The notes under the pieces: generated by a model
The model's database searches: none
What the model saw: only the letters and a program-made list of their open reading frames with translations
What the model was told of the DNA's origin: nothing
Shown: positions 7,516-15,265 of the stretch, one piece after another
Numbering within the stretch: the first letter of the stretch is position 1
Layout of the letters: the number at the start of each line of letters is the position of its first letter
Source: Lachnospiraceae bacterium
GTDB lineage: Bacteria; Bacillota; Clostridia; Lachnospirales; Lachnospiraceae
Direction: 5' to 3'
Assembly: GCA_009774345.1 (NCBI GenBank)
Contig: VSNR01000076.1
Location: 1 to 19,691, forward strand
Length of the DNA: 19,691 nucleotides
Program-made: the position numbers and the translations under genes

Positions 7516-8481
7516 ATGTACAAAAGACAAGAAAATATAGACAATAGTTTAGGCAAAAAGGCAGATCGGAGAAAAAGGGCACTTGAAGTCATAGAGTTTA
7601 TTGCAGTGACAGCAATCTGTGTGATCATGTATTTTCATGAGAGGGGGACATCGCCGCCGCCGGATGATACAGACACGCTGCTAAAACTTGGCGATAAGGT
7701 GCTGTTTGGCACCTATCTTGAGGAACCGATCGAGTGGCGGGTCATTCAGCTTGGGGAGGACGGCGCGGCGGTTCTGATATCCGAATACATCCTGACAATG
7801 AAAGCCTTCAGCGCGGCGGACAGCGGCAGCTTTAACTATGATGATGACGGAAATTCTTACTGGAGCGTGGGCGAGACAGAGGCGGACCGGGATTTGGCAT
7901 TGCAGGCGTATGTGCGCGGAAGCAGCAGCTGGGTGCAGTCCGATCTCAGAATATGGCTAAATTCAGACAAAGAGAATGTCGTCTATGATGGGATAGGTCC
8001 AGTGGCGGGCGCAATGTGCAACATAAAAAATGGATATGCCAGTGAGGCGGGGTTTCTCACTGGCTTTACGGCACAGGAGCGGGAGGCGATTCTGCCGACA
8101 GAACATCGTACAAACGGCAATGCATGTGACAGCGGGCCGGTCTCTAGCACGGATTTGGTGTATCTGCTCTCTGAGGAGGAGCTGTCGTGGCTGATGGAGG
8201 CGGATGTCAGCATTCGGACAAAGCCGACGGCGCTGGCGGCGGAGCAGGATCAGACAAAATGGTACAAGATGTTTTCACTGGATTACGGGATTGATGCGTA
8301 TTACTGGTGGCTGCGCGACCCTGTGCCAGAGAAGTCGAGCAACTGTTATTATGTCAGCAATGGCTACACGGGCGTATTGCTGAGTGAGATGGAGGCTGGC
8401 GCGGAGGGGGTGGGCATCCGCCCGGCACTGCGTGTCGATACGAAAAAGCTCGCACTGGGAGCAGACGAAAGGCAAGAGTAA
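7516..8481 (+). CDS. Membrane-anchored DUF6273 domain protein
   Basis: A 321-aa protein with a basic N-terminus, one membrane anchor at about 24-40 and an outward-facing domain. The domain matches what I recognise as DUF6273: an opening GDKVLFGTYLEEPIEWRV (59-76), a middle SDLRIWLNS (142-150), then YYWWLRDP (262-269) and the closing GIRPALRV (300-307). The fold is probably a lectin- or sulfatase-modifying-factor-like sheet, but no enzymatic residues are known to me and the function is unknown. It is followed after only 2 bases by a LytTR regulator and then a sensor kinase, so it may act as a surface sensor or accessory input for that two-component pair. GAGGG at 7506-7510 is the ribosome site. 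There is no signal-peptidase motif, so it should stay anchored. Confidence 0.85.
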   Translation: MYKRQENIDNSLGKKADRRKRALEVIEFIAVTAICVIMYFHERGTSPPPDDTDTLLKLGDKVLFGTYLEEPIEWRVIQLGEDGAAVLISEYILTMKAFSAADSGSFNYDDDGNSYWSVGETEADRDLALQAYVRGSSSWVQSDLRIWLNSDKENVVYDGIGPVAGAMCNIKNGYASEAGFLTGFTAQEREAILPTEHRTNGNACDSGPVSSTDLVYLLSEEELSWLMEADVSIRTKPTALAAEQDQTKWYKMFSLDYGIDAYYWWLRDPVPEKSSNCYYVSNGYTGVLLSEMEAGAEGVGIRPALRVDTKKLALGADERQE

Positions 8482-8483
8482 GA

Positions 8484-9203
8484 ATGTACTATATAGGAAT
8501 TTGTGATGATGAGAAGGATACTTGTATGCAGCTTGCAGATATGGTCTATGCGTATGACAGGAGGATGAATGTCGGGATAGAGGTCTGTATCTGGAATGCG
8601 GGGGAAGCTTTGTATCAGGACCTGATGAAGCACCGGCCGTTAGATCTGCTTTTTCTGGATATCGAGCTGGTGTCTATGGACGGCATACAGGTTGGCAGAT
8701 TGATTCGGACAGAACTTGCCAATCAGGAGATCAGCATCGCCTATATCTCAGCAAAGAGCAGCTATGCAATGGAGCTTTTTAAGATTCATCCGATTGATTT
8801 TCTTGTCAAGCCAGTCTGCGTGCAGGATGTCAATGATACGATTGATGAGGCGCTGCGCCTGTACAAGCGGAGCAATGCGCTGTTTGAGTACAGGGCAGAC
8901 GGCTATCGCTGCAAGATTTCCTATAAGAATATTATTTATTTTTATAGTGAAAATAAAAAGATCAATCTTGTGACGGCGGACGCTGTGATACAGTTTACCG
9001 GAAAAATCAAGGATTTGGCAGAGCGTGTCCCCAAGAATTTTATACAGATTCACCAGTCCTATCTCATTAATATGGATCATATGTACGAATGCAGTTATGA
9101 GGTGGTCAAAATGAGAGGGGGCGTGCTGCTGAACATCAGCCAGCCTTACAGAAAGCAGGTCAGGAAACATATTATGGATTACGCATGGGGACAGGATGTT
9201 TGA
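8484..9203 (+). CDS. LytTR-family response regulator
   Basis: A 239-aa response regulator of the AgrA/VirR/LytR class. The receiver domain is at about 1-125: acidic pair D8-D9, phospho-acceptor D59 in LLFLDIELVSMDG, S89 and K109 in DFLVKPV. The DNA-binding LytTR domain is at about 134-232: RADGYRCKI, the IIYFYSENKKI strand and the hallmark FIQIHQSYLINM (186-197). LytTR proteins bind paired short direct repeats about two helical turns apart. The start lies 2 bases after the DUF6273 stop, and the last 8 bases overlap the sensor kinase gene, so the three genes are translated from one message. The GHKL kinase encoded next is the obvious partner. A candidate target site lies just downstream of the kinase gene, at 10446-10478. 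Confidence 0.95.
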   Translation: MYYIGICDDEKDTCMQLADMVYAYDRRMNVGIEVCIWNAGEALYQDLMKHRPLDLLFLDIELVSMDGIQVGRLIRTELANQEISIAYISAKSSYAMELFKIHPIDFLVKPVCVQDVNDTIDEALRLYKRSNALFEYRADGYRCKISYKNIIYFYSENKKINLVTADAVIQFTGKIKDLAERVPKNFIQIHQSYLINMDHMYECSYEVVKMRGGVLLNISQPYRKQVRKHIMDYAWGQDV

Positions 9204-10443
9204 GATGATTGGATTTCACGCTGCAGAATTGTATCTGATTTACAGGTATATGCATTGTTTTTTTGACAGGGAGCGGACGCCGGTCTGGAAGTCCGCTGCT
9301 GTATCTGTGGTGTATCTGGCAGTAGTCTGCCTGATGGATACACTGACCTGCAAATACATAGTACAAATAGTACTGATTGATCTGCTGGCGCAGCGCTATC
9401 ACGGGAAACAGGGAAAGAAGCTGTTTGCCGCTTTTCTGATTCAGGGGATGAATCTATTGTGTGAGACACTGGCGGTCTGTCTGCTCTACGATGGCAGGGT
9501 GGACGGTGTTTATGACACGGCGATGTATTACGCCATTTTTTTGTTTATGTATCTGTGCGAGCGCATCATGGAGAAATTCTGCATCAGGCATATCAAGGAG
9601 GACACGGCATTAAGACACTGGGATTTACTGATTTTTCTGCCTGTTATCAGCATCATGATTGCATTTGTGCTGATTACCTTTGACAGGACGGACCGGGAGA
9701 CCGGGGCAGTGGTCAGCGCGGGGCTGATTGGACTGAACCTGATTGTCTTTTACATCTGTGACGAGCTTGCCGGGGCATATGTCAAACTCATGGAGCGTGC
9801 GATGGTGGAGCAGCAGCTTGAGAGTTATTCCAACCAGCTCAATATCGTGATGAAGTCTGAGGAGTGCGTGAGAGGGCTGCGCCATGATCTGAAAAACCAC
9901 CTCAGCGAGCTTTTGCTGATGGCAGAGGGGAACAGAACACAGGAAATCGCGGCGTATGTCCAAACGATGCAGCAGGAGCTGACAAATGACAAGGAACATA
10001 TCAGCAGCGGCAATGCGGCAGTTGACAGTCTGATGAATCTCAAGTTAGAGCAGGCAAAGAAAGTGCTCCCGCATGTACGGTGCAGAATCAGTGTGCCGCA
10101 GGAGCTTCAGATACAGGTGTTTGACTGGAATATTATCCTTGGTAATCTGATGGACAATGCCATACGCGCGGCGGCGGAATCAGAGGAGAAGCTTTTGGAG
10201 ATTCACATCAGCTATCAGCGGGGAATGCTTCTGATACAGATGAAAAACAGCTACTGCGGCGCACTGGTGCGGTGCGGGGACCAGTACCTGTCCACGAAGG
10301 AGGAGGACTGCATGGAGGAGCAGCTTCATGGTCTGGGCATGAAAAATGTGAAAAGAATCGTGGAGAAATATAATGGAAGCATGGAGGTGTGCGATGAGGG
10401 GCAGCTCTTTGAGGTCCGAATCCTGATGTATGTGCCTTTCTAA
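9196..10443 (+). CDS. GHKL-domain sensor histidine kinase (AgrC-like)
   Basis: A 415-aa sensor kinase with about six membrane helices in residues 1-190 (for example about 35-50, 55-66, 78-98, 108-122, 142-162 and 170-190), a coiled linker, and a short cytoplasmic kinase core. The phospho-accepting motif is LRHDLKNHL with H230. The N-box is NLMDNAIRAA (317-326) and the G-box is GLGMKNVKRIVEKYNG (379-394). This is the HPK10/AgrC class that pairs with LytTR regulators, and the regulator gene overlaps its start by 8 bases (ATGTTTGA). ATG 9205 is an alternative start three codons in. No agrB or agrD-like gene is present in the window, so a peptide ligand cannot be claimed. Confidence 0.93.
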   Translation: MFEMIGFHAAELYLIYRYMHCFFDRERTPVWKSAAVSVVYLAVVCLMDTLTCKYIVQIVLIDLLAQRYHGKQGKKLFAAFLIQGMNLLCETLAVCLLYDGRVDGVYDTAMYYAIFLFMYLCERIMEKFCIRHIKEDTALRHWDLLIFLPVISIMIAFVLITFDRTDRETGAVVSAGLIGLNLIVFYICDELAGAYVKLMERAMVEQQLESYSNQLNIVMKSEECVRGLRHDLKNHLSELLLMAEGNRTQEIAAYVQTMQQELTNDKEHISSGNAAVDSLMNLKLEQAKKVLPHVRCRISVPQELQIQVFDWNIILGNLMDNAIRAAAESEEKLLEIHISYQRGMLLIQMKNSYCGALVRCGDQYLSTKEEDCMEEQLHGLGMKNVKRIVEKYNGSMEVCDEGQLFEVRILMYVPF

Positions 10444-10445
10444 AC

Positions 10446-10478
10446 ATGGATTTCGCCAATTTATAGATGGATTTCGCC
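10446..10478. promoter_or_regulatory. Two 12-bp direct repeats at 21-bp period (candidate LytTR regulator site)
   Basis: ATGGATTTCGCC occurs exactly at 10446-10457 and again at 10467-10478, with a 9-base spacer, a 21-bp period and the same face of the helix. The second copy ends beside the expected -35 position of the promoter read at 10503-10508. AgrA-, VirR- and ComE-type sites have this kind of spacing and placement. The repeat unit itself does not match a published LytTR consensus that I know of, so the assignment rests on geometry and on the LytTR/GHKL genes lying immediately upstream. Confidence 0.5.
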
Positions 10479-10502
10479 GTTTTGTGCAAAAGCGGTTTCG
10501 GG

Positions 10503-10508
10503 TATGAT
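10503..10508 (+). promoter_or_regulatory. -10 element of the SUKH gene promoter
   Basis: TATGAT at 10503-10508 is a good -10. No good -35 lies at the right distance (10480-10485 reads TTTTGT), which fits an activator-dependent promoter. The ATG inside this element at 10504 is in frame with the gene but would lie upstream of the transcript start, which supports translation from ATG 10543. Confidence 0.5.
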
Positions 10509-10542
10509 ATACTGCCAGTATGCGTTTGAAAGAGGTAAGAGT

Positions 10543-11238
10543 ATGATACAGGCAGAAGAAAATTTTGAGGATATTTTTGTTAAAAAGGCATTTGAGTCAT
10601 TGATCAAAAGAGGGGTTGCGCATCCATCTATGCTGTTTCCAAGCACCGTGACCGACAGAGATCTCAACGCGTTTGAGCGGCAGTTTGATGTCAGGCTGCC
10701 ATCGTTGTTTCGGAGTTATCTAAAGGCGTACTGTTATGATTTCTCCGTGATCTGCGCGCCAATGCCGCTGGATGATCTGGCACACGAGGAGCCGGCGAGT
10801 GAGAAGGGGCTGTGCTGGATAGAGCTGGTCTCCCTGCCCGTGGAGGAGCCGCTCAAGAATCTGTATGCACTGATGGAGAGTTTTCGCCGCATCAGCACGG
10901 ACCGGGAACTGGTCAATCTGCGGCTGGACCGTGTTCGGAATTTTGTGCCGATCGGGGAGTGGGATGGGCCGCTGTGTCTGGATTTGAATCAGGCGGATGT
11001 ACAGACAGACCAGCGGGAGACATGGCAGATCTGCCGCTTTGACGAGACGGTGTTTGACTGGAAAGAAGCAGGCTACATAGACCGCAGCGGCGCAGTGACG
11101 GGCGAGAAGCGGTTTCCTGATTTCAAAACCCTGCTTGAGATCTATTTTTATGGCAAATATGATAAGGCATATGAGCAGCAGCTGAGGGCATACGGCGAGG
11201 AACTGCCGGACTACAGGTATTATATACAGAGAAGATAG
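10543..11238 (+). CDS. SMI1/KNR4 (SUKH) family protein
   Basis: A 231-aa protein read as a SUKH-superfamily fold. The opening helix LNAFERQFDVRLPSLFRSYL matches the family's 'E..LgvkLPedyr.fl' pattern. FVPIGEWDGPLCLDLNQ matches the central glycine and acidic strand, and FKTLLEIYFYGKYDKAYEQ the closing helix. There is no signal peptide or membrane segment, so it is cytosolic. SUKH proteins are often immunity proteins against toxins or protein-binding scaffolds. No toxin gene is adjacent, so the role here is open. ATG 10543 is chosen over ATG 10504 because GAGG at 10532-10535 is 7 bases before it, whereas 10504 lies in the -10 element and has no ribosome site. Direct repeats upstream suggest control by the neighbouring LytTR regulator. 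Confidence 0.8.
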   Translation: MIQAEENFEDIFVKKAFESLIKRGVAHPSMLFPSTVTDRDLNAFERQFDVRLPSLFRSYLKAYCYDFSVICAPMPLDDLAHEEPASEKGLCWIELVSLPVEEPLKNLYALMESFRRISTDRELVNLRLDRVRNFVPIGEWDGPLCLDLNQADVQTDQRETWQICRFDETVFDWKEAGYIDRSGAVTGEKRFPDFKTLLEIYFYGKYDKAYEQQLRAYGEELPDYRYYIQRR

Positions 11239-11242
11239 CATG

Positions 11243-11271
11243 AGAGACACTGGTAAAGGGTGTCTCTTTTT
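11243..11271 (+). terminator. Terminator after the SUKH gene
   Basis: AGAGACAC at 11243-11250 pairs with GTGTCTCT at 11260-11267, an 8-bp stem with a 9-nt loop, followed by Ts to 11271. It begins 5 bases after the stop codon. Confidence 0.85.
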
Positions 11272-11292
11272 CATGATTTTTTATAAAAATAC

Positions 11293-11321
11293 TTGTGGTA
11301 TTGGGTGTTAAGAAATATAAT
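11293..11321 (+). promoter_or_regulatory. Promoter of the diguanylate cyclase gene
   Basis: TTGTGG at 11293-11298, a 17-base spacer and a perfect TATAAT at 11316-11321 lie 38 bases before ATG 11360, right after the preceding terminator. The gene is therefore probably a separate transcription unit. Confidence 0.65.
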
Positions 11322-11359
11322 AAAAATAAGAATATTTATGATTGTCGAGGTGGGGGGAT

Positions 11360-13072
11360 ATGAATCGGTGGGAGGCATTGTCGAGAAAAATTATTATTCC
11401 AATGTATGTGCTGGGGCTGTCTGGAATGCTCGTCATTGTGATTGCCGTACTCATGACGCGGCAGTATGACACTGGATTGCACAGGGATGACAGCTATATG
11501 AATATCAGCGGCAGCTGGACGCTGGACCGGGAGGGGACAAAACCTGTTGACCTGAATCAGCTCGGCGAATATATGGATGAAGAGACTGGGGTGCTGTCAA
11601 TCTATTACCGTCTGCCTCAGATGGACGAGGCTACCAGTCTTGTGTACCGGACCAAGGATGTGTACACCAAAGTCTTGATTGATGACAGGATGCTTTATGA
11701 GACAGATGTGTATACGTCGGGATTCTATAACCGTTCTCCCGGGAATCTGTGGAATATCACGAAATTTCATATGCAGGATGCAGGGGCGCTTGTGGAAATG
11801 CAGGTGTATATGGTGTATGACACCAATGCAGTCACCGTTGATTTTCTGCTGTTTGGGGATAAGACAAGCATTATTCTGACGCTTTGCAGGGAGAAACTGT
11901 TTGGCATCACAGTGAGTATGCTGATGATCATTATCGGGCTGGTGCTGATTGCGATTGATATGATGCCTGCCTACAGACAGACCCGTAAGAATCATGGCAT
12001 GATCTGGCTGGGGCTTTACTCGGCGCTGATTGGCGTATGGAGCCTGATTGAGACAAACGTGATGCAGTTTTTTTCGCTGGACATGCGAATCTTACAATTG
12101 ATTGACAATATGATTATGATTCTCGACAGTCTGCCGCTTTTGCTGTATTTGGACTGTGAGTACCGGATTTTTAAAAACTGGTTTATGCGCGTGTTTTGTT
12201 ATGCGGATGCAGCGTATATTCTGCTGGCTGTCTTTCTGCAACTGACAGGCATCAACGATCTGCACGGGATTCTTCCGGGTTCGATGCTGGCACTGGTGGT
12301 AAGCTGTGTGGAGCTGCTGGTCTGGGTTGTCGTAAATTTCATGGATATGGTCAAAAAGCATCAGCCCATCTTAAATTATGTGATACAGCTTTCAGGGCTG
12401 TGTTCGCTGTGGATATCTGCCCTGTGCGAGATGGTGCGCTATTCTCAGGCTGATCATATGGACAGGGCGGAGTATCTCAGAGTTGGGATGCTGGTGTTTG
12501 TCGTATGCCTTGCGGTGAGCAGCCAGCTTGAGACGTACCGTCTGCTGGAGAATGGTTTGAAGTTTGATATTATCAGTACGCTTGCGTATTCGGACGGATT
12601 GACAGGACTTGGCAACAGGACAGCATATTTGGAGCAGATAGAAGCGTACGCGGGCGGTGAGACAGGAATTTCACAGCTTGGCATTGTCTTTCTCGATGTC
12701 AACAACCTCAAAAGGGTCAATGACAATCAGGGACATGAGAAGGGGGATGAGCTGATCACGGTCGCAGCCAAGATCATCGCGGACAGTTTTGGGAAGAACG
12801 GCAAGCCGTACCGCATTGGCGGCGACGAGTTTTGTGTGCTGATGACCGAGATGCCCCTTCAGGAGAAGTATGAGCAGGGATTAATGGAATTTCAGCGGCT
12901 GATCAAGGAGGCGAACCGGGTCAAAGGACGCACCTATGAGATACAGATCGCCAACGGATTCTGTATTTGTGATACGATTACCAAAGAAAAAATTGAGGAG
13001 GCAATCATGGAGGCAGACAGCGCAATGTACGCGAATAAGAGCTTTTTGAAGGGAAAAGTACGCGCTGTGTGA
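11360..13072 (+). CDS. Membrane diguanylate cyclase (DISM-like sensor plus GGDEF)
   Basis: A 570-aa protein predicted to make cyclic di-GMP from two GTP in response to an external signal. One membrane helix (about 14-33) is followed by an extracytoplasmic beta-rich domain at about 45-170 resembling the 7TMR-DISM sensor (SGSWTLDREG, IYYRLP). About seven more helices span 180-390. The catalytic domain starts near SDGLTGLGNR (411-420), carries LDVNNLKRVNDNQGH (445-459) and the intact active-site GGDEF at 487-491. The residues just before it (GKPYRIGGDEF) lack the RxxD inhibitory site, so product feedback by that route is unlikely. ATG 11360 is preferred over the in-frame TTG 11342 because GAGGTG at 11347-11352 is 7 bases upstream. 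It is monocistronic between its own promoter and the PurF-like gene; no hairpin terminator was recognised after it. Confidence 0.92.
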   Translation: MNRWEALSRKIIIPMYVLGLSGMLVIVIAVLMTRQYDTGLHRDDSYMNISGSWTLDREGTKPVDLNQLGEYMDEETGVLSIYYRLPQMDEATSLVYRTKDVYTKVLIDDRMLYETDVYTSGFYNRSPGNLWNITKFHMQDAGALVEMQVYMVYDTNAVTVDFLLFGDKTSIILTLCREKLFGITVSMLMIIIGLVLIAIDMMPAYRQTRKNHGMIWLGLYSALIGVWSLIETNVMQFFSLDMRILQLIDNMIMILDSLPLLLYLDCEYRIFKNWFMRVFCYADAAYILLAVFLQLTGINDLHGILPGSMLALVVSCVELLVWVVVNFMDMVKKHQPILNYVIQLSGLCSLWISALCEMVRYSQADHMDRAEYLRVGMLVFVVCLAVSSQLETYRLLENGLKFDIISTLAYSDGLTGLGNRTAYLEQIEAYAGGETGISQLGIVFLDVNNLKRVNDNQGHEKGDELITVAAKIIADSFGKNGKPYRIGGDEFCVLMTEMPLQEKYEQGLMEFQRLIKEANRVKGRTYEIQIANGFCICDTITKEKIEEAIMEADSAMYANKSFLKGKVRAV

Positions 13073-13104
13073 CAAGCTTTGGCGATGTGAATCGTAACTA
13101 ACAG

Positions 13105-13134
13105 TTGACATTGGTCTTGGATTTTGGCTTAATA
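13105..13134 (+). promoter_or_regulatory. Possible promoter upstream of the PurF-like gene
   Basis: A perfect TTGACA at 13105-13110 is followed after 17-18 bases by CTTAAT or TTAATA (13128-13134). Two TATAAT copies at 13155-13160 and 13162-13167 are better -10 matches but have no -35 at a suitable distance. The gene is about 50 bases downstream. No PurBox or purine riboswitch fold was recognised. Confidence 0.4.
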
Positions 13135-13184
13135 GATACATAGGGACCATAAAATATAATGTATAATGAAGAAAGGAAACGGAA

Positions 13185-14591
13185 ATGGGCGGCTTTTTTG
13201 GAGTAACATCACAGCAGGATTGTGTCTTTGATCTGTTTTTTGGGATCGATTACCACTCGCATCTGGGAACGAGGCGGGGCGGTATGGCAGTTTATGGAAA
13301 GGATGGGTTTAACCGGGCGATTCATAATATAGAGAATGCGCCGTTTCGAACCAAGTTTGACAAGGATGTGAATGAGATGCATGGAAATTACGGGATTGGC
13401 TGTATCTCGGACTATGAGCCGCAGCCGCTGATCATCCGCTCGCATCACGGCACATACGCGCTGACAACGGTCGGGAAAATCAACAATACAGACGAGTTGA
13501 TTCAGCGGCTGTTTGACGTGGGACATGCGCATTTTCAGGAGATGAGCGGCGGGGAAGTCAACGCCACAGAGCTTGTCGCGGCGCTGATCAACCGCAGGGA
13601 AAATTTAATAGAAGGAATGAACTATGCGCTGGATGCCATTGATGGTTCGCTCTCGATTCTGCTGATGAATAAGGCAGGGATCTATGCGGCGCGAGATCGA
13701 TACGGGAGGACGCCGATTGTCATTGGCAGGAAAGAGGACGGATTCTGCGCTTCTTTTGAAAATTTTGCGTACAAGAATCTAGGGTATACAGACTACAAAG
13801 AGCTGGGCCCCGGCGAAGTTGTCGTGATGACGGAGAAGAATTGTGTCACGCTGGCAAATCCTCAGAAGGATATGAAAATCTGTACATTTTTGTGGGTGTA
13901 TTACGGGTATCCGGCAAGCTCTTATGAGGGAGTCAATGTCGAGCAGATGCGGTACCGCTGCGGGGAAAAGATGGCAAAGCGGGACAATGTGACGCCGGAT
14001 ATCGTGGCGGGCGTGCCAGATTCCGGGATTGCGCATGCAGTGGGCTATGCCAATGAGTCCGGGATTCCGTTTTCCAGACCGTTTATTAAGTATACACCGA
14101 CGTGGCCGCGCTCTTTTATGCCGACCATACAGAGCAAGCGCAATCTCATTGCCAAGATGAAACTGCTGGCAGTCGATGATCTGATCAAGGACAAGAAGCT
14201 GCTCTTGATTGACGACTCGATCGTCAGGGGAACACAGATGCGGGAAACGACAGAATTTCTATATCAGAGCGGTGCCAAAGAGGTGCACATCAGACCTGCC
14301 TGTCCTCCGCTGCTGTATGGCTGTAAATACCTTAATTTCTCACGGTCATCCTCCGAGATGGACCTGATTACCAGACGGGTGATCGAGCGCTTGGAGAACG
14401 GGAATGTGACGAAAGAAGTTTTGGAAGAGTATGCAGACCCAGAGTCTGAGAAATACGAACGCATGGTTGAGGAGATTCGGAAAGAGCTGAATTTTACGTC
14501 CCTTCGTTTTAACCGGCTGGATGATATGCTGGATGCGACAGGACTTGACCACAGTAAACTCTGTACGTACTGCTGGGATGGCAAAGAGTAG
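13185..14591 (+). CDS. PurF-like amidophosphoribosyltransferase paralog lacking the catalytic N-terminal cysteine
   Basis: A 468-aa protein with the overall PurF layout: N-terminal class II glutaminase-like domain (about 1-230) and C-terminal phosphoribosyltransferase domain. PurF enzymes begin with a cysteine after Met or propeptide removal (Met-Cys-Gly). Here the start reads MGGFFGV, glycine instead of cysteine. Other glutamine-site elements are also changed: the RYST region reads IGCISDY (71-77), and the TSDTE region reads SGGEVNATE (121-129). The PRPP loop is kept (LIDDSIVRGTQMR, 341-353). Four cysteines, C233, C380, C460 and C463 (KICTF, YGCKY, LCTYC), sit where the Fe-S ligands of Bacillus PurF lie. 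Glutamine hydrolysis should be lost; ammonia-dependent transfer or a regulatory or new substrate role is possible. The start is supported by GAAAGGAAA just upstream. No pur genes are adjacent. Confidence 0.88.
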   Translation: MGGFFGVTSQQDCVFDLFFGIDYHSHLGTRRGGMAVYGKDGFNRAIHNIENAPFRTKFDKDVNEMHGNYGIGCISDYEPQPLIIRSHHGTYALTTVGKINNTDELIQRLFDVGHAHFQEMSGGEVNATELVAALINRRENLIEGMNYALDAIDGSLSILLMNKAGIYAARDRYGRTPIVIGRKEDGFCASFENFAYKNLGYTDYKELGPGEVVVMTEKNCVTLANPQKDMKICTFLWVYYGYPASSYEGVNVEQMRYRCGEKMAKRDNVTPDIVAGVPDSGIAHAVGYANESGIPFSRPFIKYTPTWPRSFMPTIQSKRNLIAKMKLLAVDDLIKDKKLLLIDDSIVRGTQMRETTEFLYQSGAKEVHIRPACPPLLYGCKYLNFSRSSSEMDLITRRVIERLENGNVTKEVLEEYADPESEKYERMVEEIRKELNFTSLRFNRLDDMLDATGLDHSKLCTYCWDGKE

Positions 14592-14635
14592 GCGTTCGTT
14601 CTATATCTGTTTCTGTATAGGAAAGGCGGCGGAAG

Positions 14636-15265
14636 ATGAGAGAAGAGAGAAAAACAAAAATAGTTTCTATAAAAGTAAAGCTGCTAGGAATCATACTGCC
14701 AGTAGTGATTGTCATAATGATCCTGCTGGTGGGGATTTTATATTTTATTTCAAAGGGCATTATCAAAGAGTATTCGGAAAACCTGCTCACCTCTTCGATT
14801 GACAACCAGACAAACCAGATTGAGGCTTGGCTGAATGAGAATTTGTCAGCGTTTGGTGCAGTCAAACAGGCCATCGAACAGACAAAGCCGGATGAGCGGC
14901 AGTTACAGGCGATTCTGGACAGCTATTACGGATTTCATGATAATTACCCAGAAGGGCTCTATATCGCAGATGCGAATGGGAAGCTGATGACGGCCTCGGC
15001 ATCTGAAAAGAAAGAAACAGACCCCACACAGTCTGTGTGGTACAAAGAAGGCCTTACCCGGTGGAATATGGGACTGACCAATGCGTATACCAACGCCGGG
15101 GGCAGTAAGGTGATCAGTGCATCTGGAATCTTGGACGACCAGTCTGGAATCATGAAAGTGATTTCTGCCGATCTCACACTGGAACGTATCAGTATTATCG
15201 TCAACAGCTATATTGAGATGGATGGGGCGCGGGCTTTTTTGGTGAGCAGCACAGACGGGAAATGA
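14636..15265 (+). pseudogene. 5' remnant of a methyl-accepting chemotaxis protein (Cache sensor part only)
   Basis: A 209-aa frame with the start of a chemoreceptor: basic N-terminus, membrane helix at about 14-37, a coiled segment (NQTNQIEAWLNEN) and most of a dCache-type ligand domain (YYGFHDNYPEGLYIAD, SVWYKEGL, VISASGI). It stops at TGA 15263 right after AFLVSSTDGK, where dCache domains normally continue. The second membrane helix, HAMP and signalling domain are missing, so it cannot work as a chemoreceptor. Immediately past the stop the sequence is a different gene in another frame, which points to a deletion joining two genes rather than a point mutation. The start and ribosome region (GGCGGCGGAAG before ATG 14636) look intact, so a short membrane-anchored product could still be made. 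An assembly join is the alternative explanation. Confidence 0.8.

Noticed and set aside
9196..10443. A complete agr-type quorum-sensing locus
   Set aside because: The kinase and regulator are AgrC/AgrA-like, but no AgrB protease or AgrD-type peptide frame is visible nearby.
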